Assembly: GCF_000371785.1 (NCBI RefSeq)
Contig: NZ_AQUI01000002.1
Span: 3,203,276 to 3,267,275 of the forward strand
Source: Actinopolyspora halophila DSM 43834
GTDB lineage: Bacteria; Actinomycetota; Actinomycetes; Mycobacteriales; Pseudonocardiaceae
Length of the DNA stretch: 64,000 bases
Direction of reading: 5' to 3'
Part shown: positions 35,997-45,082 of the stretch, in pieces
Layout of the letters: every line of letters begins with the position of its first letter
Position numbering within the stretch: the stretch's first letter is position 1
Translations under genes and position numbers: made by a program
Notes under the pieces: generated by a model
The model's input: the letters and a program-made list of their open reading frames with translations, nothing else
What the model was told of the DNA's origin: nothing
Database searches by the model: none

Positions 35997-36077
35997 ACAC
36001 AGGAGGACGCATGCGCACGTGCTGGGAAGCCACATCCGAGTTACCGCGCTCAGCACCGCAGGAAAGGTCCGTCTGAC

Positions 36078-37514
36078 ATGCGCAGAGCCCTACTCACGAC
36101 CCTGCTGATCACCGCGGCGCTCGTGATGCCCACCAACGCTGCGGCCGATCCGCCGGACTTCGCCCAGAACCCCGGAAACGCCGAGCCCGACGCGACCCTG
36201 CTGTCGGACACGGTGCTCGACCAGTCCGCGCTGTACTTCGTCTCCTACGACGGAATCGTCAACAACAACTCGTTCCAGCAGGACGCCATCCGCACCTACG
36301 CCGGCTACCAGTACGCCGCCTGGTACACGGACAGCCGCAACGCCGTCGTGGGCCGCAAACCGTTGCACGGCAACGGCGGGTGGCAGACCGTGACGTTGCC
36401 GCACAAGCTCAGCGTCGACGACTCGCACAACGTCATCTCCATCGGGATCTCGCCCGCGGACGGCCGCCTGCACGTCGCGATGGACACGCACAACAGCCGA
36501 ATCCACTACGTCAGGTCCACCGAAGGGCTGGTCTCCCGACCCGCTGCCCACCCCTGGACCTCCGAGATGTTCGGCGAGGTCCGGCGCACGCTGGGCGACG
36601 AACGACTCGGGGCGATGACCTACCCGCGATTCATCGCGACTCCGCAGGGCAAGCTCCAGTTCAGCTACCGCACCGGGGGTTCGGGCAACGGCGTCAACGA
36701 ACTGGCCGAGTACGCCGACGGCTCCTGGGGCAAGCTCGGAGGCTGGACCTCGGCGACCGGAGCGTGGACCGCCCCGAACGGGGAGGTGTCGAACACCCGC
36801 AACATGTACCTGCACGGGTTGACCTACGACGACAACGGGCGGCTGCACGCGACCTTCACCTGGCGCGAAGGCGACCGGTCGGTGCTGTGCGACCCGGGTG
36901 GACTGACCAACCACGACACCGGCTACGTCTACAGCGACGACCAGGGCCGGACCTGGCACAACGGTGCGGGCGAGACCGTCGGCGTCACCGATCGAGACCC
37001 GGTGGCCGTGGACTCCCCGGGGATCGTGGCCGACCCGCTCGGTCCCAACCACGGGCTCATGAACCAGGAAAGCCAGGCGGTCGACTCCACCGACACGCCG
37101 CACGCGGTGATCAGCTACGTGCCCGGCCGGTTCACCCAGTGCGTGACGGACTACTCCGAGCAGCGCACCGACCACGGTCGCACGTTCCACCTCGTCCGTG
37201 GTGACGACGGCGACTGGACCAAACGGGAGGTCCCCGTCCCGCCGAACTCCACCCAGCGGACACAGCTGGTCTTCGACCAGGACGACAACGCCTACCTCGT
37301 CATGCCGAAGGGCAGGATCGTGGCGGCCAGCGCAGCCAGCGACTGGACCGACTGGACCGTGGTGTTCGACCGCCCCGACATGAACGCCTTCGGCGAGGTC
37401 AACGTGGACACCTTCCGGCTGGCGGCCGACGGTGTGCTGTCCGTGCTGTACCAGGAAGCGTCGACGGGAACGACCCCCTCACCCGTGCACGTCGCCGACT
37501 TCCGGCTCGGCTGA
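36078..37514 (+). CDS. Secreted BNR_4-repeat beta-propeller protein (possible rhamnosyl-glucuronate lyase or rhamnosidase)
   Basis: Secreted 478-aa protein with a clear signal peptide (MRRALLTTLLITAALVMPTN, cleaved near AAADPPD). The body is a BNR_4-type propeller: AGYQYAAWYTDSRNAVVGRK, DDSHNVISIGISPADGRLHV, TYPRFIATPQGKLQFSYRTG and MYLHGLTYDDNGRLHATFTW end each blade region. BNR_4 proteins include CAZy families GH145 and PL42, which remove L-rhamnose linked to glucuronic acid at the tips of arabinogalactan and gum arabic. This fits the neighbouring galactanase and GH154-like gene, but I cannot assign catalytic residues. It has its own LacI-type operators. Confidence 0.75.
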   Translation: MRRALLTTLLITAALVMPTNAAADPPDFAQNPGNAEPDATLLSDTVLDQSALYFVSYDGIVNNNSFQQDAIRTYAGYQYAAWYTDSRNAVVGRKPLHGNGGWQTVTLPHKLSVDDSHNVISIGISPADGRLHVAMDTHNSRIHYVRSTEGLVSRPAAHPWTSEMFGEVRRTLGDERLGAMTYPRFIATPQGKLQFSYRTGGSGNGVNELAEYADGSWGKLGGWTSATGAWTAPNGEVSNTRNMYLHGLTYDDNGRLHATFTWREGDRSVLCDPGGLTNHDTGYVYSDDQGRTWHNGAGETVGVTDRDPVAVDSPGIVADPLGPNHGLMNQESQAVDSTDTPHAVISYVPGRFTQCVTDYSEQRTDHGRTFHLVRGDDGDWTKREVPVPPNSTQRTQLVFDQDDNAYLVMPKGRIVAASAASDWTDWTVVFDRPDMNAFGEVNVDTFRLAADGVLSVLYQEASTGTTPSPVHVADFRLG

Positions 37515-37525
37515 GCCCCTTTACT

Positions 37526-37563
37526 CCCGCCGGCCGCAGCGCGCCACGCCTGCGGTCGGCGGG
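37526..37563. terminator. Bidirectional terminator between BNR_4 and GH43 genes
   Basis: CCCGCCGGCCGCAG and CTGCGGTCGGCGGG pair over 14 positions with one G-T, around a 10-base loop. It lies 12 bases after the BNR_4 stop and 61 bases from the convergent GH43 stop. Confidence 0.75.
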
Positions 37564-37624
37564 ACTTCCACCACTCCCTCAGCGGTTCGGCACCTCGGCC
37601 CCCGTTCAGCGGGCCACGCGGTGC

Positions 37625-38884
37625 TCAGACGGGCTCGATCCCGGAAAGCGTGGGCTCTACCGGGCGAATGGCGCCGTCCTCGGCGTGACGCAGGCGGTCG
37701 ATGGTGACTTCGCGGTGCGTGCCGTCCCCGTCCGGGATCGCGTGGCGGTGGTAGACGATGAACCACTCGCCGGTTTCGGGGTCCCGGACCGTCGAGTGAT
37801 GTCCGGTGCCGTAGATCCCGAGCGACGGCCTTTTGGTGAGAATCTCACCCCGATTGCGCATACCGTCCATCATGGGACTGGTGCCGGTCGCGTAACCGAC
37901 GCGGTAGTTCTCGCTGCGGGTGTCGTCGATGGACCAGCTCAAGTAGTAGATGCCGGCGCGCTCGTGCATGAACAGCCCCTCGCGGAACCCGTCCAGCCCG
38001 GTCAGGTGCTTCACCTCGGAGTGGTCGAACGAGACCATGTCGTCGTTCAGCGGCACCACGTAGGCGTGCCCGTTGCCCCAGTACAGATAGGACTGACCGT
38101 CGTCGGTGAACACGGCCGGATCGATGGCCTGCCCGCCGTGCGGATTGGCCGAGACCAGCGGCTCACCCGAATCGACGAACGGCCCGGTGGGGCTGTCCGC
38201 CACGGCGACACCGATCCTGGTGTCGGCGGTGAAGTAGAAGTAGTACTTGCCGTTCTTCTCGATCGCCGCGGGCGCCCAGGCTCGCCCGTCGGCCCAGGAG
38301 ACATCCGGTCCGAGGTCGAGGATCGTGTCGTGCTCGGTCCAGTCGACCAGGTTCGTGCTCGACCAGGTCTTGAACGAGTCACTGCCCCACCCCGGGAAAC
38401 CGTCCGTGGTGGCGTAGATGTAGTAGGTGTCGCCGAAACGCACGATGTTCGGATCGGCGTTGTAACCGGGCAGGCTGGGACTGTTCATCTCCACCGCGCG
38501 CACCGTCCAGGTCCTGGATTCGTGGTCCCCACCGCGCACTTCGTACTCCACCGGACTGGTGAAGTCCTGGGTACTGCCATTGCCGGGACGGATGGTCGAA
38601 CGCTCGGCGATGTCGAACTCCGGTCGCAGCTTGCGCAGCTCCGTACCGGGCTCGACGGGCAGCACCACCGTGCCCTGATCCCCGTCGATGAGCGGCTCGG
38701 TCTTCAGCGAGTCCAGCCGCACACCGGTGATCCTCGTCGCGTTGCCGTCGTGCCCGGACACCTCGTCGGTCTCGGCCGAAACCGCGGTCGGCGCGAGCAA
38801 CGAGACGTCCAGCAGCAGTGCCGAACCCAGCGCCAGGCACAACGGGACCAGTCGGAAAACGCGTGCGCGATGTTGTCTCACCAT
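37625..38884 (-). CDS. Secreted GH43-type glycosidase with N-terminal Ig-like domain
   Basis: Secreted 419-aa protein. The signal sequence (RVFRLVPLCLALGSALLLDV) is followed by a beta-sandwich of about 90 residues of the DUF5018 kind. The GH43-like propeller follows: LPGYNADPNIVRFGDTYYIY (catalytic Asp in the ADP), WAPAAIEKNGKYYFYFTADT, GGQAIDPAVFTDDGQSYLYW (pKa-modulating Asp), DGFREGLFMHERAGIYYLSW (acid Glu) and GTGHHSTVRDPETGEWFIVY with HRH. ATG 38884 follows GGAGGAG. It is the last gene of the big importer/glycosidase operon, 97 bases after GH42. An arabinofuranosidase or galactosidase role on side chains is likely. Confidence 0.86.
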   Translation of the reverse strand: MVRQHRARVFRLVPLCLALGSALLLDVSLLAPTAVSAETDEVSGHDGNATRITGVRLDSLKTEPLIDGDQGTVVLPVEPGTELRKLRPEFDIAERSTIRPGNGSTQDFTSPVEYEVRGGDHESRTWTVRAVEMNSPSLPGYNADPNIVRFGDTYYIYATTDGFPGWGSDSFKTWSSTNLVDWTEHDTILDLGPDVSWADGRAWAPAAIEKNGKYYFYFTADTRIGVAVADSPTGPFVDSGEPLVSANPHGGQAIDPAVFTDDGQSYLYWGNGHAYVVPLNDDMVSFDHSEVKHLTGLDGFREGLFMHERAGIYYLSWSIDDTRSENYRVGYATGTSPMMDGMRNRGEILTKRPSLGIYGTGHHSTVRDPETGEWFIVYHRHAIPDGDGTHREVTIDRLRHAEDGAIRPVEPTLSGIEPV

Positions 38885-38981
38885 CGGTCTCCTCCTCTCC
38901 GTTCCGCGCACACGCCGCAGCGCGTGCGCGGTGATCGGGGCTGCGACCGGGTTGCTGCGCCCCGATTGCGGCCACGCGGTC

Positions 38982-41033
38982 TCACTCGGACGTGCTCTCC
39001 AGCACCACCACGCCCCGGGCCGGGACCACGGACGCGGCACCGGAGTGCTGGGCACGCGCGCTGCGAGCGATCTCCGTGCCCGCAAGCCCGGCCAGCTCCA
39101 CGGGCTGCTCCGTACGGTTGATCAGGAACCAGTACTCGCGCTGCGCGCCGTGTCGCACCACCAGCTGCACGCGTCCCCGCAGCTGTTCGGGAAGCTCGCT
39201 GACCACACCCGCCCGGTCGAGGACCGTGCCCAGCACGCGCTCCAGCCCGGCCACGCCCAGCCGGGTGGACACGTAGCAGGCCGAACCGCTCCCCCGCGGA
39301 TTGCGCGTGATCGCCGGACGCCCCGCGTAGTCGCCGGTCCGGTAGGAGGCCAGCACCTCGACGGCCTCACCGGTGAGCTCGATCCGATCGGTCCAGAGCG
39401 TGCCGGTCGAACCGTCGTCGAGTTCCACCGATTCCTCCTCGAACAGGGGACCGAACTCCTCGATGCGGATGCCCAGCAGCTCGCGCAGCGCCCCGGGATA
39501 GCCACCGAGCCGGACGTGGTCGTTTTCGTCGACCGTGCCGGAGAAGTACGTGGTCACGAGATGCCCACCGGCCTCGACGAACCGGTGCAACCGCTCGGAC
39601 AGCTCGTCCGGCACGACGTGCAGCACCGGGGCGATGACCACCTCGTACCACTCGAGCGGGACGTCGGTGGGGACCACGTCGACCACGATGCCCAGCTCGA
39701 TCAGCGCCGAGTACCAGTCCAGGGCCTCCCGCCGGTAGTCCAGCAGGCAGGTGGGGTGCGAGTCGAACTCGCTGACCCACCACGACTCCCAGTCGAACAG
39801 CACGGCGACCCGCGCCCGAGCTCGGGACGAACCCACCACAGTGGACAACTCCGCGAGGACCCCGCCGAGTTCCCGGACCGCGCGGAACGTGTCGCTGTCC
39901 TCACCCGCGTGCGGAAGCATCGCCGAGTGGTACTTCTCCGCGCCCGCACGGGACTGCCGCCACTGGAAGAAGCACACCGCGTCCGCGCCGTGCGCGACGT
40001 GGACCAGCGAGTCGCGGCCCAGCTCGCCCGGCTTCTTGGGTTTGTTCACCGGACGCCAGTTGACCGCGCCGGTGGCGTGCTCCATGAGGAACCAGGGCCT
40101 TCCTCCCGCGATCCCACCGGTCAGACCGGCCGAGAAGGACAACTCGTCCAGCGCCCGCGGCCCCGGGTTCAGGTAGTGGTCGTTGGACACGAAGTCGACC
40201 TCACCCGCCCAGTCCGCGTAGTTCATCCCCTTGGCGTTGCCCGTGACCATGAAATTGGTCGTCACCGGAACCGTCGGGGTGACCGAGCGCAGCACGTCCC
40301 GCTCGGCGCGGAAGTGCTCCTTGAGCGAGTCCGAGCAAAAACGCTGGAAATCGAGCTGCTGAGTCGGATTCGGGAACGCCGCGGCCCACCGCGGCGGCAG
40401 GATCTCCTCCCAGTCGCCGTAACGCTGCGACCAGAAATCCGTCGCCCACACCTCGTTGAGCCGCTCCACGGTTCCGTAGCGGGAGCACAGCCAGCTCCGA
40501 AACGCACGCGCGGCGTCCTCGGAGTGGTCGTGGACGTTGTGGCAACCCAGCTCGTTGGAAACGTGCCAGGCGACCAGGGCCGGGTGATCGCGGTACCGCT
40601 CGGCGAGCACCCGCACGAGCCGCAGCGCGTAGTCCCGGAACACCGGTGAGGTGGGCCGCCAGTGCTGACGCCCGCCCGGCCACAGGGTCCGCCCCTGCCG
40701 ATCCACCGGCAGGATCTCCGGGTGGCGGGCGGCCAGCCACGGAGGTGGCGAGGCCGTGGCCGTGGCCAGGTCCACCGCGATCCCGTGCTCGTGCAGCAGG
40801 TCCATGATCTCGTCCAGCCACCCGAAATCGTGAACACCCGGCTCGGGTTCGACACGGGCCCAGGAGAATATTCCGAGCGACACGAGGTTCACCCCGGCCT
40901 CGTTCATCAGCCGCACGTCCTCCTCCCAGACGGGACGCGACCACTGCTCGGGGTTGTAATCGGCGCCGTAGGCGATTCGCCCCTCCCACCGGGTCCCGGT
41001 GAACCAGTTCGCCGAAAAAGGTCGGTACGACAC
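38982..41033 (-). CDS. GH42 beta-galactosidase
   Basis: Cytosolic clan-A beta-galactosidase (683 aa). The start is RPFSANWFTGTRWEGRIAYG and ADYNPEQW, the family signature. The acid/base Glu is in WHVSNELGCHNVHDHSED and the nucleophile in PWFLMEHATGAVNWRP. The trimer A-C domains follow (TYFSGTVDENDHVRLGGYPG and the C-terminal VVRHGAQREYWFLINRTEQP). The start is GTG 41033 with AGGAG 5 bases upstream; earlier in-frame codons lack this. There is no signal peptide, so it acts on imported galactosides. It lies 106 bases after the DUF2264 gene. Confidence 0.92.
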   Translation of the reverse strand: MSYRPFSANWFTGTRWEGRIAYGADYNPEQWSRPVWEEDVRLMNEAGVNLVSLGIFSWARVEPEPGVHDFGWLDEIMDLLHEHGIAVDLATATASPPPWLAARHPEILPVDRQGRTLWPGGRQHWRPTSPVFRDYALRLVRVLAERYRDHPALVAWHVSNELGCHNVHDHSEDAARAFRSWLCSRYGTVERLNEVWATDFWSQRYGDWEEILPPRWAAAFPNPTQQLDFQRFCSDSLKEHFRAERDVLRSVTPTVPVTTNFMVTGNAKGMNYADWAGEVDFVSNDHYLNPGPRALDELSFSAGLTGGIAGGRPWFLMEHATGAVNWRPVNKPKKPGELGRDSLVHVAHGADAVCFFQWRQSRAGAEKYHSAMLPHAGEDSDTFRAVRELGGVLAELSTVVGSSRARARVAVLFDWESWWVSEFDSHPTCLLDYRREALDWYSALIELGIVVDVVPTDVPLEWYEVVIAPVLHVVPDELSERLHRFVEAGGHLVTTYFSGTVDENDHVRLGGYPGALRELLGIRIEEFGPLFEEESVELDDGSTGTLWTDRIELTGEAVEVLASYRTGDYAGRPAITRNPRGSGSACYVSTRLGVAGLERVLGTVLDRAGVVSELPEQLRGRVQLVVRHGAQREYWFLINRTEQPVELAGLAGTEIARSARAQHSGAASVVPARGVVVLESTSE

Positions 41034-41139
41034 GACAACTCCTGTTCGGTCGGGACGGATCAGCGTGCTCGCTCGGTGGGACGATCCCTCGTCCCGAGAC
41101 GTCATCGCCGCCGGAGGGCGAGCGCATCGTTCGGGCGGA

Positions 41140-43173
41140 TCACCGCGCTCCCCGTGATCGTTGTTCTCCGTCGCCCGGTGGTGCCCGGCGCGAGCCGGGG
41201 CACGAGGTTCCGGGCAGCTCGACCGTGGTGCGCACCCCGTCGGGCCACTCCACGGTCACCTCGTGTCCACCTTCCCCGTCGGGGTGCGCCAGCACGGTGG
41301 GATCCACCGGTGGCGCTCCCCCGCGGTCGAGCAGCACACCCCCGGCCAGCACCTCGCCCACCGGAACACCGTCGGTGGCCAGCCACGGGACGGCCGTCCA
41401 CGCGGCGAGCGGACTCGTGCCGAAGTCCGTGGCGAGCCCGCAACCGGTGAAACCACGAATGCCGGACACCAGCGAGCGCAGCTCGGAAGTCTCGAACGAC
41501 ACCCGCGTCCGCCGCGTACCGTCCGGAGCCGCGGGTTCGCCGTCGGAGGCGACCGGCCAGCCGCCCATCCGGACGAAACAGCCCGGAGCGAGCGCGTCCC
41601 ATCCGGCGGCGTCCACCCGAACCAACCGCACCTCCGCGCCCGCGCGCAGCACCGAAGCGACCGTCAGCACCGGCCCTTCGACGACCGCACCGCGCCTGCC
41701 GTACCCGTGGTCGGCCGTCTCGTCGGCACGCGCATCGATCCAGCAGGCCCGGCCTCGGGTGGCCGCCGTCAGGACCTCACCGTCGGCTTCGCGCACGTAC
41801 AGCCGCTCGAACCCGGTCCGGTGCGTGGCGTTACCGTCCGCGTCGACGATCACCACCGTGTTGTCCACGGGATCGGCGACGGTGGCTCCGGTCAACGGGG
41901 GCACCGTCGCCGTGGAGTAACCGATCCTGGCGTACAGCGCGGAATCGGACCTGCGCTCACCGGGCTCGGCGTGATCGGTGCCGTGGTTGAGCACGATCAC
42001 GACACCGTCGGCGCGGCGATGGGCCACCAACCACCCCGGGGCGGCCACGGCCCGGCAATGATCGGAACTCTCGCTGGGCAGCGGTTCTTCGACCGCGTTC
42101 CAGACGGGGTGGTCCGCGGGCAGGGCCAGCCCGAGCATCCCCTTGCTCGCCCAGTACGGCGACCCCGCGCCGGAATAGGCCTGCCGCATTCCCGGCCAGG
42201 AGTCGTGCCAGCCCAGAGTCAGCAGACCGTCCGAGTCGGGAACTCCGTGGTCCGTGAAATGTCGCAGGACACCGCTGCACGCCCGACGCACCAGTCCCGG
42301 AGACCGGCCTCCGCGTCCGGTGATGGCACCGACCCAGAACGGTGCCGCGGCGGCGAAGCGGTAGATCAGGCTGCGCCCCTGCAACAGCGGTGAACCGTCG
42401 GAGCCCACGAGATGGACCAGGTCGTCCAGGTAGCGGGCCAGGTCGGCGGACCACGTGCGGTAGGTCCCGACCGGGCACAACGAACCGACGACGTCGAACC
42501 AGTGCGTCCACAGCATCGGGTACAGGTGCAGCGCCCAACCGACGTAGTGGTCGAAGGCCCGCTCCGGCCCGTCGCTGTACCAGCCGTCGCCGCGCCGCAG
42601 CGAGGCGTGCACGGCGAGGTCCTCCTCGATGTCGGCCGCGGACCAGGGCCCGCCCACCTCACGCAGGAAGGACTCCACGACGACGCGGAACCACACCCAG
42701 TTGATGGGCGGGTACGGCTGTCCAACCACAGTGGACAACCAGTCGACGACCCGTTGACGCACGCGGTCGTCGAGCTCGTCCCACAGCCACCGCCGCGTGA
42801 TCTGCAGGATCAGCGCGATCGAGGCCGCCTCGACCTTGGCCTGCCCCAACTCGTCCGGACGGGGCCAGCGTTCCGGCGAAGCCGGATCCGTGCCCGCGGC
42901 GAGTCCCTCGGCGTAGCGCTCCAGCGAACCGGTCGGATCACGCCCCTGCTCACCGACCACCCGGAACCCCTGCAGCAGGAACGTGCGCGCGAAGCCCTCG
43001 AGACCGTCCGCGCGCGACCCGTTCGCGCTGACCGGTCCCGGCAGGTCGAAACGCGCCCCCAGCGGGGAGCGATACCGCTGGACCGCGTGCAGCAGCCCGT
43101 CGGCCGTGCTCGCCCAGTGCTCTCGCGTCCAGCCCGTGTACGGGCTCAGCTCACGGTCCTCCACCGGTGTCAC
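41140..43173 (-). CDS. DUF2264 protein, GH154-like (probable beta-glucuronidase)
   Basis: Large cytosolic protein (677 aa), no signal peptide. The N-terminal alpha-barrel part has GLEGFARTFLLQGFRVVGEQ, PINWVWFRVVVESFLREVGG, RRGDGWYSDGPERAFDHYVG and HWFDVVG, and GWHDSWPGMRQAYSGAGSPY with WASKGMLGLALP; these are DUF2264 hallmarks. A beta-rich C-terminal half follows. DUF2264 is now the CAZy family GH154, whose characterised members release glucuronic acid from arabinogalactan side chains. The start is GTG 43173, overlapping the dehydrogenase stop as GTGA. Glucuronate released here would feed the uxaC module. Confidence 0.85.
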   Translation of the reverse strand: MTPVEDRELSPYTGWTREHWASTADGLLHAVQRYRSPLGARFDLPGPVSANGSRADGLEGFARTFLLQGFRVVGEQGRDPTGSLERYAEGLAAGTDPASPERWPRPDELGQAKVEAASIALILQITRRWLWDELDDRVRQRVVDWLSTVVGQPYPPINWVWFRVVVESFLREVGGPWSAADIEEDLAVHASLRRGDGWYSDGPERAFDHYVGWALHLYPMLWTHWFDVVGSLCPVGTYRTWSADLARYLDDLVHLVGSDGSPLLQGRSLIYRFAAAAPFWVGAITGRGGRSPGLVRRACSGVLRHFTDHGVPDSDGLLTLGWHDSWPGMRQAYSGAGSPYWASKGMLGLALPADHPVWNAVEEPLPSESSDHCRAVAAPGWLVAHRRADGVVIVLNHGTDHAEPGERRSDSALYARIGYSTATVPPLTGATVADPVDNTVVIVDADGNATHRTGFERLYVREADGEVLTAATRGRACWIDARADETADHGYGRRGAVVEGPVLTVASVLRAGAEVRLVRVDAAGWDALAPGCFVRMGGWPVASDGEPAAPDGTRRTRVSFETSELRSLVSGIRGFTGCGLATDFGTSPLAAWTAVPWLATDGVPVGEVLAGGVLLDRGGAPPVDPTVLAHPDGEGGHEVTVEWPDGVRTTVELPGTSCPGSRRAPPGDGEQRSRGAR

Positions 43174-44168
43174 GCCTGTACCTCCAGACTCCGCCGCGTC
43201 ACGGGGGCACGGGCCGGAAGCCCCGAGACGTAGCGATGCAACTCGTCCAGGGCCGCCGCGCTCATGCGCCGGGTCTCCTCACCGAGCGAACCCGCGACGT
43301 GCGGGGTCAGAACGACGTTGGACAAGCCGTGCAACGCGGAATCGGCGGGCAACGGCTCCGGATCGGTGACGTCGAGAATCGCGTAGACGTCCCGGCGGCA
43401 ACACGCCCGCTCCAGAGCGGCGGTGTCCACCAGAGCCCCCCGGGCCGTGTTGATGAGCACGGCACCGGGCGGCAGCGCCTCCAACTCGGACTCACCGATC
43501 ATCCCCCGGGTCCGCGGCAGCAGCGGCGCGTGCAGACTCAGCACGTCGGCCTGCGGCAGCGCCTGCTCCAACGTCGCCGGCACCGCACCGGCCGCGGTGA
43601 TCTCAGCCGGGTCGGCCACGGGATCGACCACCAGGATCCTGCTCGAGTCGAAATCCCGGAGCAGACCGACCACGCGCCTGCCGACCCGCGAGAACCCCAC
43701 CACCACGACGGTCTGCTCGTCGAGCATGCGCACCTGCCGATCACCGTCCCAGGGGTGCGAACGGCCGAGCAGGAACGGCACCTTCTTGCCCGACCAGAGG
43801 ACCGCGGCGAGGGTGTAACGCGCCACCGGCTCCGCGTTGACATCGGCAGCGGTCGTGACCAGCACTTCCCGGTCGAAGACCGCCTCGCTGACGTGTCCCC
43901 GCACACTGCCAGCGGCGTGCAGCACCGCCCGCAGTTCGGGAGCCGCCGCCATGACGTCCGCGTCCAGCGGGGGACACCCCCAGGACGTGATCAGCACCTC
44001 CACTTCGGCCAGCCGCCGACGCACCCCGGCCGAACTCAGTTCCGCACTGCTGACGGGATCTCCCAGCGAGGCCAGCTCACGCAAACGATCCATCTCCTGG
44101 CGACCGAACTGGGTGAACAGGGTTTTCCGATCCATCACCAGCAGCGCTTCCGGGCGCTCCGAACTCAT
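43170..44168 (-). CDS. D-isomer 2-hydroxyacid dehydrogenase family protein
   Basis: NAD(P)-dependent dehydrogenase (332 aa). The Rossmann part has QTVVVVGFSRVGRRVVGLLR (GxxxxG form). The catalytic Arg is in LINTARGALVDTAALERA, the Glu in AILDVTDPEPLPADSA and the His in NVVLTPHVAGSLGEETRRMS. ATG 44168 overlaps the ABC permease stop (ATGA) and the stop overlaps DUF2264, so it is embedded in the sugar operon. It could oxidise or reduce a sugar-derived acid. Its substrate is unknown, and the link to DUF2264 is the interesting part. Confidence 0.88.
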   Translation of the reverse strand: MSSERPEALLVMDRKTLFTQFGRQEMDRLRELASLGDPVSSAELSSAGVRRRLAEVEVLITSWGCPPLDADVMAAAPELRAVLHAAGSVRGHVSEAVFDREVLVTTAADVNAEPVARYTLAAVLWSGKKVPFLLGRSHPWDGDRQVRMLDEQTVVVVGFSRVGRRVVGLLRDFDSSRILVVDPVADPAEITAAGAVPATLEQALPQADVLSLHAPLLPRTRGMIGESELEALPPGAVLINTARGALVDTAALERACCRRDVYAILDVTDPEPLPADSALHGLSNVVLTPHVAGSLGEETRRMSAAALDELHRYVSGLPARAPVTRRSLEVQA

Positions 44169-45082
44169 TTCACACTCCCCGCGGTCAAACCGGACCGCCA
44201 TTGTCGTTGCAGCACCAAGAACGCGACGATGATCGGAAGCACGGCGAGCAGCGACCCCGTGATCACCAGGGGGTTGTACTGCGGAAACTGCGACACTCGA
44301 GTGCTCCACTGATACAGCCCCAGACTGAGCGGAAAGAGCCTGGGATCGGTCAACATCACCAGCGGAAGGAAGAAATTGTTCCAGATCTGCACGAACTGGA
44401 AGAGGATGATGGTCACGAATCCGGGGCGCATCATGGGCAGCGCCACCCTGAAGAAGGTCTTCAACTCGCCCGACCCGTCGATGCGCGCCGCCTCGAGCAC
44501 CTCGTCCGGCACCGCGGCCTCGGCGTAGACCCGCGCCAGGTACACCCCGAACGGATTGGTCAGCAACGGCAGGAACACGGCCCAGAACGTGTCGACCAGC
44601 CGGAACTCGGAGGCCATCAGGTACAGCGGCAGCGCCAGGGCCGTCGTGGGCACCAACACCCCGGTCAGGGTCACCGCGAACAGCGTGCGCCGTCCCGGGA
44701 AATCCAACTTGGCGACCGCGTAGCCGCACGCGGTGCAGATCAACGCCCCGAGCACGGCGCCGACACCCGCGTACAACACGGAGTTCCGCGCCCAGGCGAG
44801 GAAAACACCGTCCGCCTCGGAGAACAGGGCACGCAGATTCGCGGGAAGATTCCAATCAGCGAATTCGAACGCCGAGGTCGTGGAGAAGTCACCGAGCGAT
44901 TTCGTCGAGGAGGTGACCAGCCACATCAGGGGAAGTACGCTGTACAGCGCGGCGATCCCCAACATCCCGTGGACCACGGTCCGCGAGGTCCACGGCGAGG
45001 GTTCCTTCCGACCGCGCCGACCACTCCGGCCCGGTGGACCACCGACCGCGGACGTGACGCTGACCGTCGTTGACGCACTCAT
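44165..45082 (-). CDS. ABC sugar transporter permease (MalG type)
   Basis: Inner-membrane permease of a CUT1 sugar importer (305 aa, six helices). The EAA loop reads LEAARIDGSGELKTFFRVAL followed by PMMRPGFV, the surface that contacts the ATPase. WARNSVLYAGVGAVLGALIC and NFFLPLVMLTDPRLFPLSLG are family positions. It overlaps the MalF-type gene by 4 bases. No ATPase gene is in the operon; a shared MsiK-like ATPase elsewhere in the genome is the usual actinomycete solution. Confidence 0.92.
   Translation of the reverse strand: MSASTTVSVTSAVGGPPGRSGRRGRKEPSPWTSRTVVHGMLGIAALYSVLPLMWLVTSSTKSLGDFSTTSAFEFADWNLPANLRALFSEADGVFLAWARNSVLYAGVGAVLGALICTACGYAVAKLDFPGRRTLFAVTLTGVLVPTTALALPLYLMASEFRLVDTFWAVFLPLLTNPFGVYLARVYAEAAVPDEVLEAARIDGSGELKTFFRVALPMMRPGFVTIILFQFVQIWNNFFLPLVMLTDPRLFPLSLGLYQWSTRVSQFPQYNPLVITGSLLAVLPIIVAFLVLQRQWRSGLTAGSVK

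Larger units (their letters stand above)
35467..36077. other. Divergent regulatory region between GH5 and the BNR_4 gene
   Basis: 611 bases without a supported gene. The left part contains repeat copy A (35641-35766). The right part contains two LacI-type operators and a promoter, listed separately. On the minus strand an ATG at 35650 inside the repeat opens a frame that runs out of phase into the GH5 gene; it is a copy of the lipoprotein start region, not a convincing gene. Confidence 0.6.
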
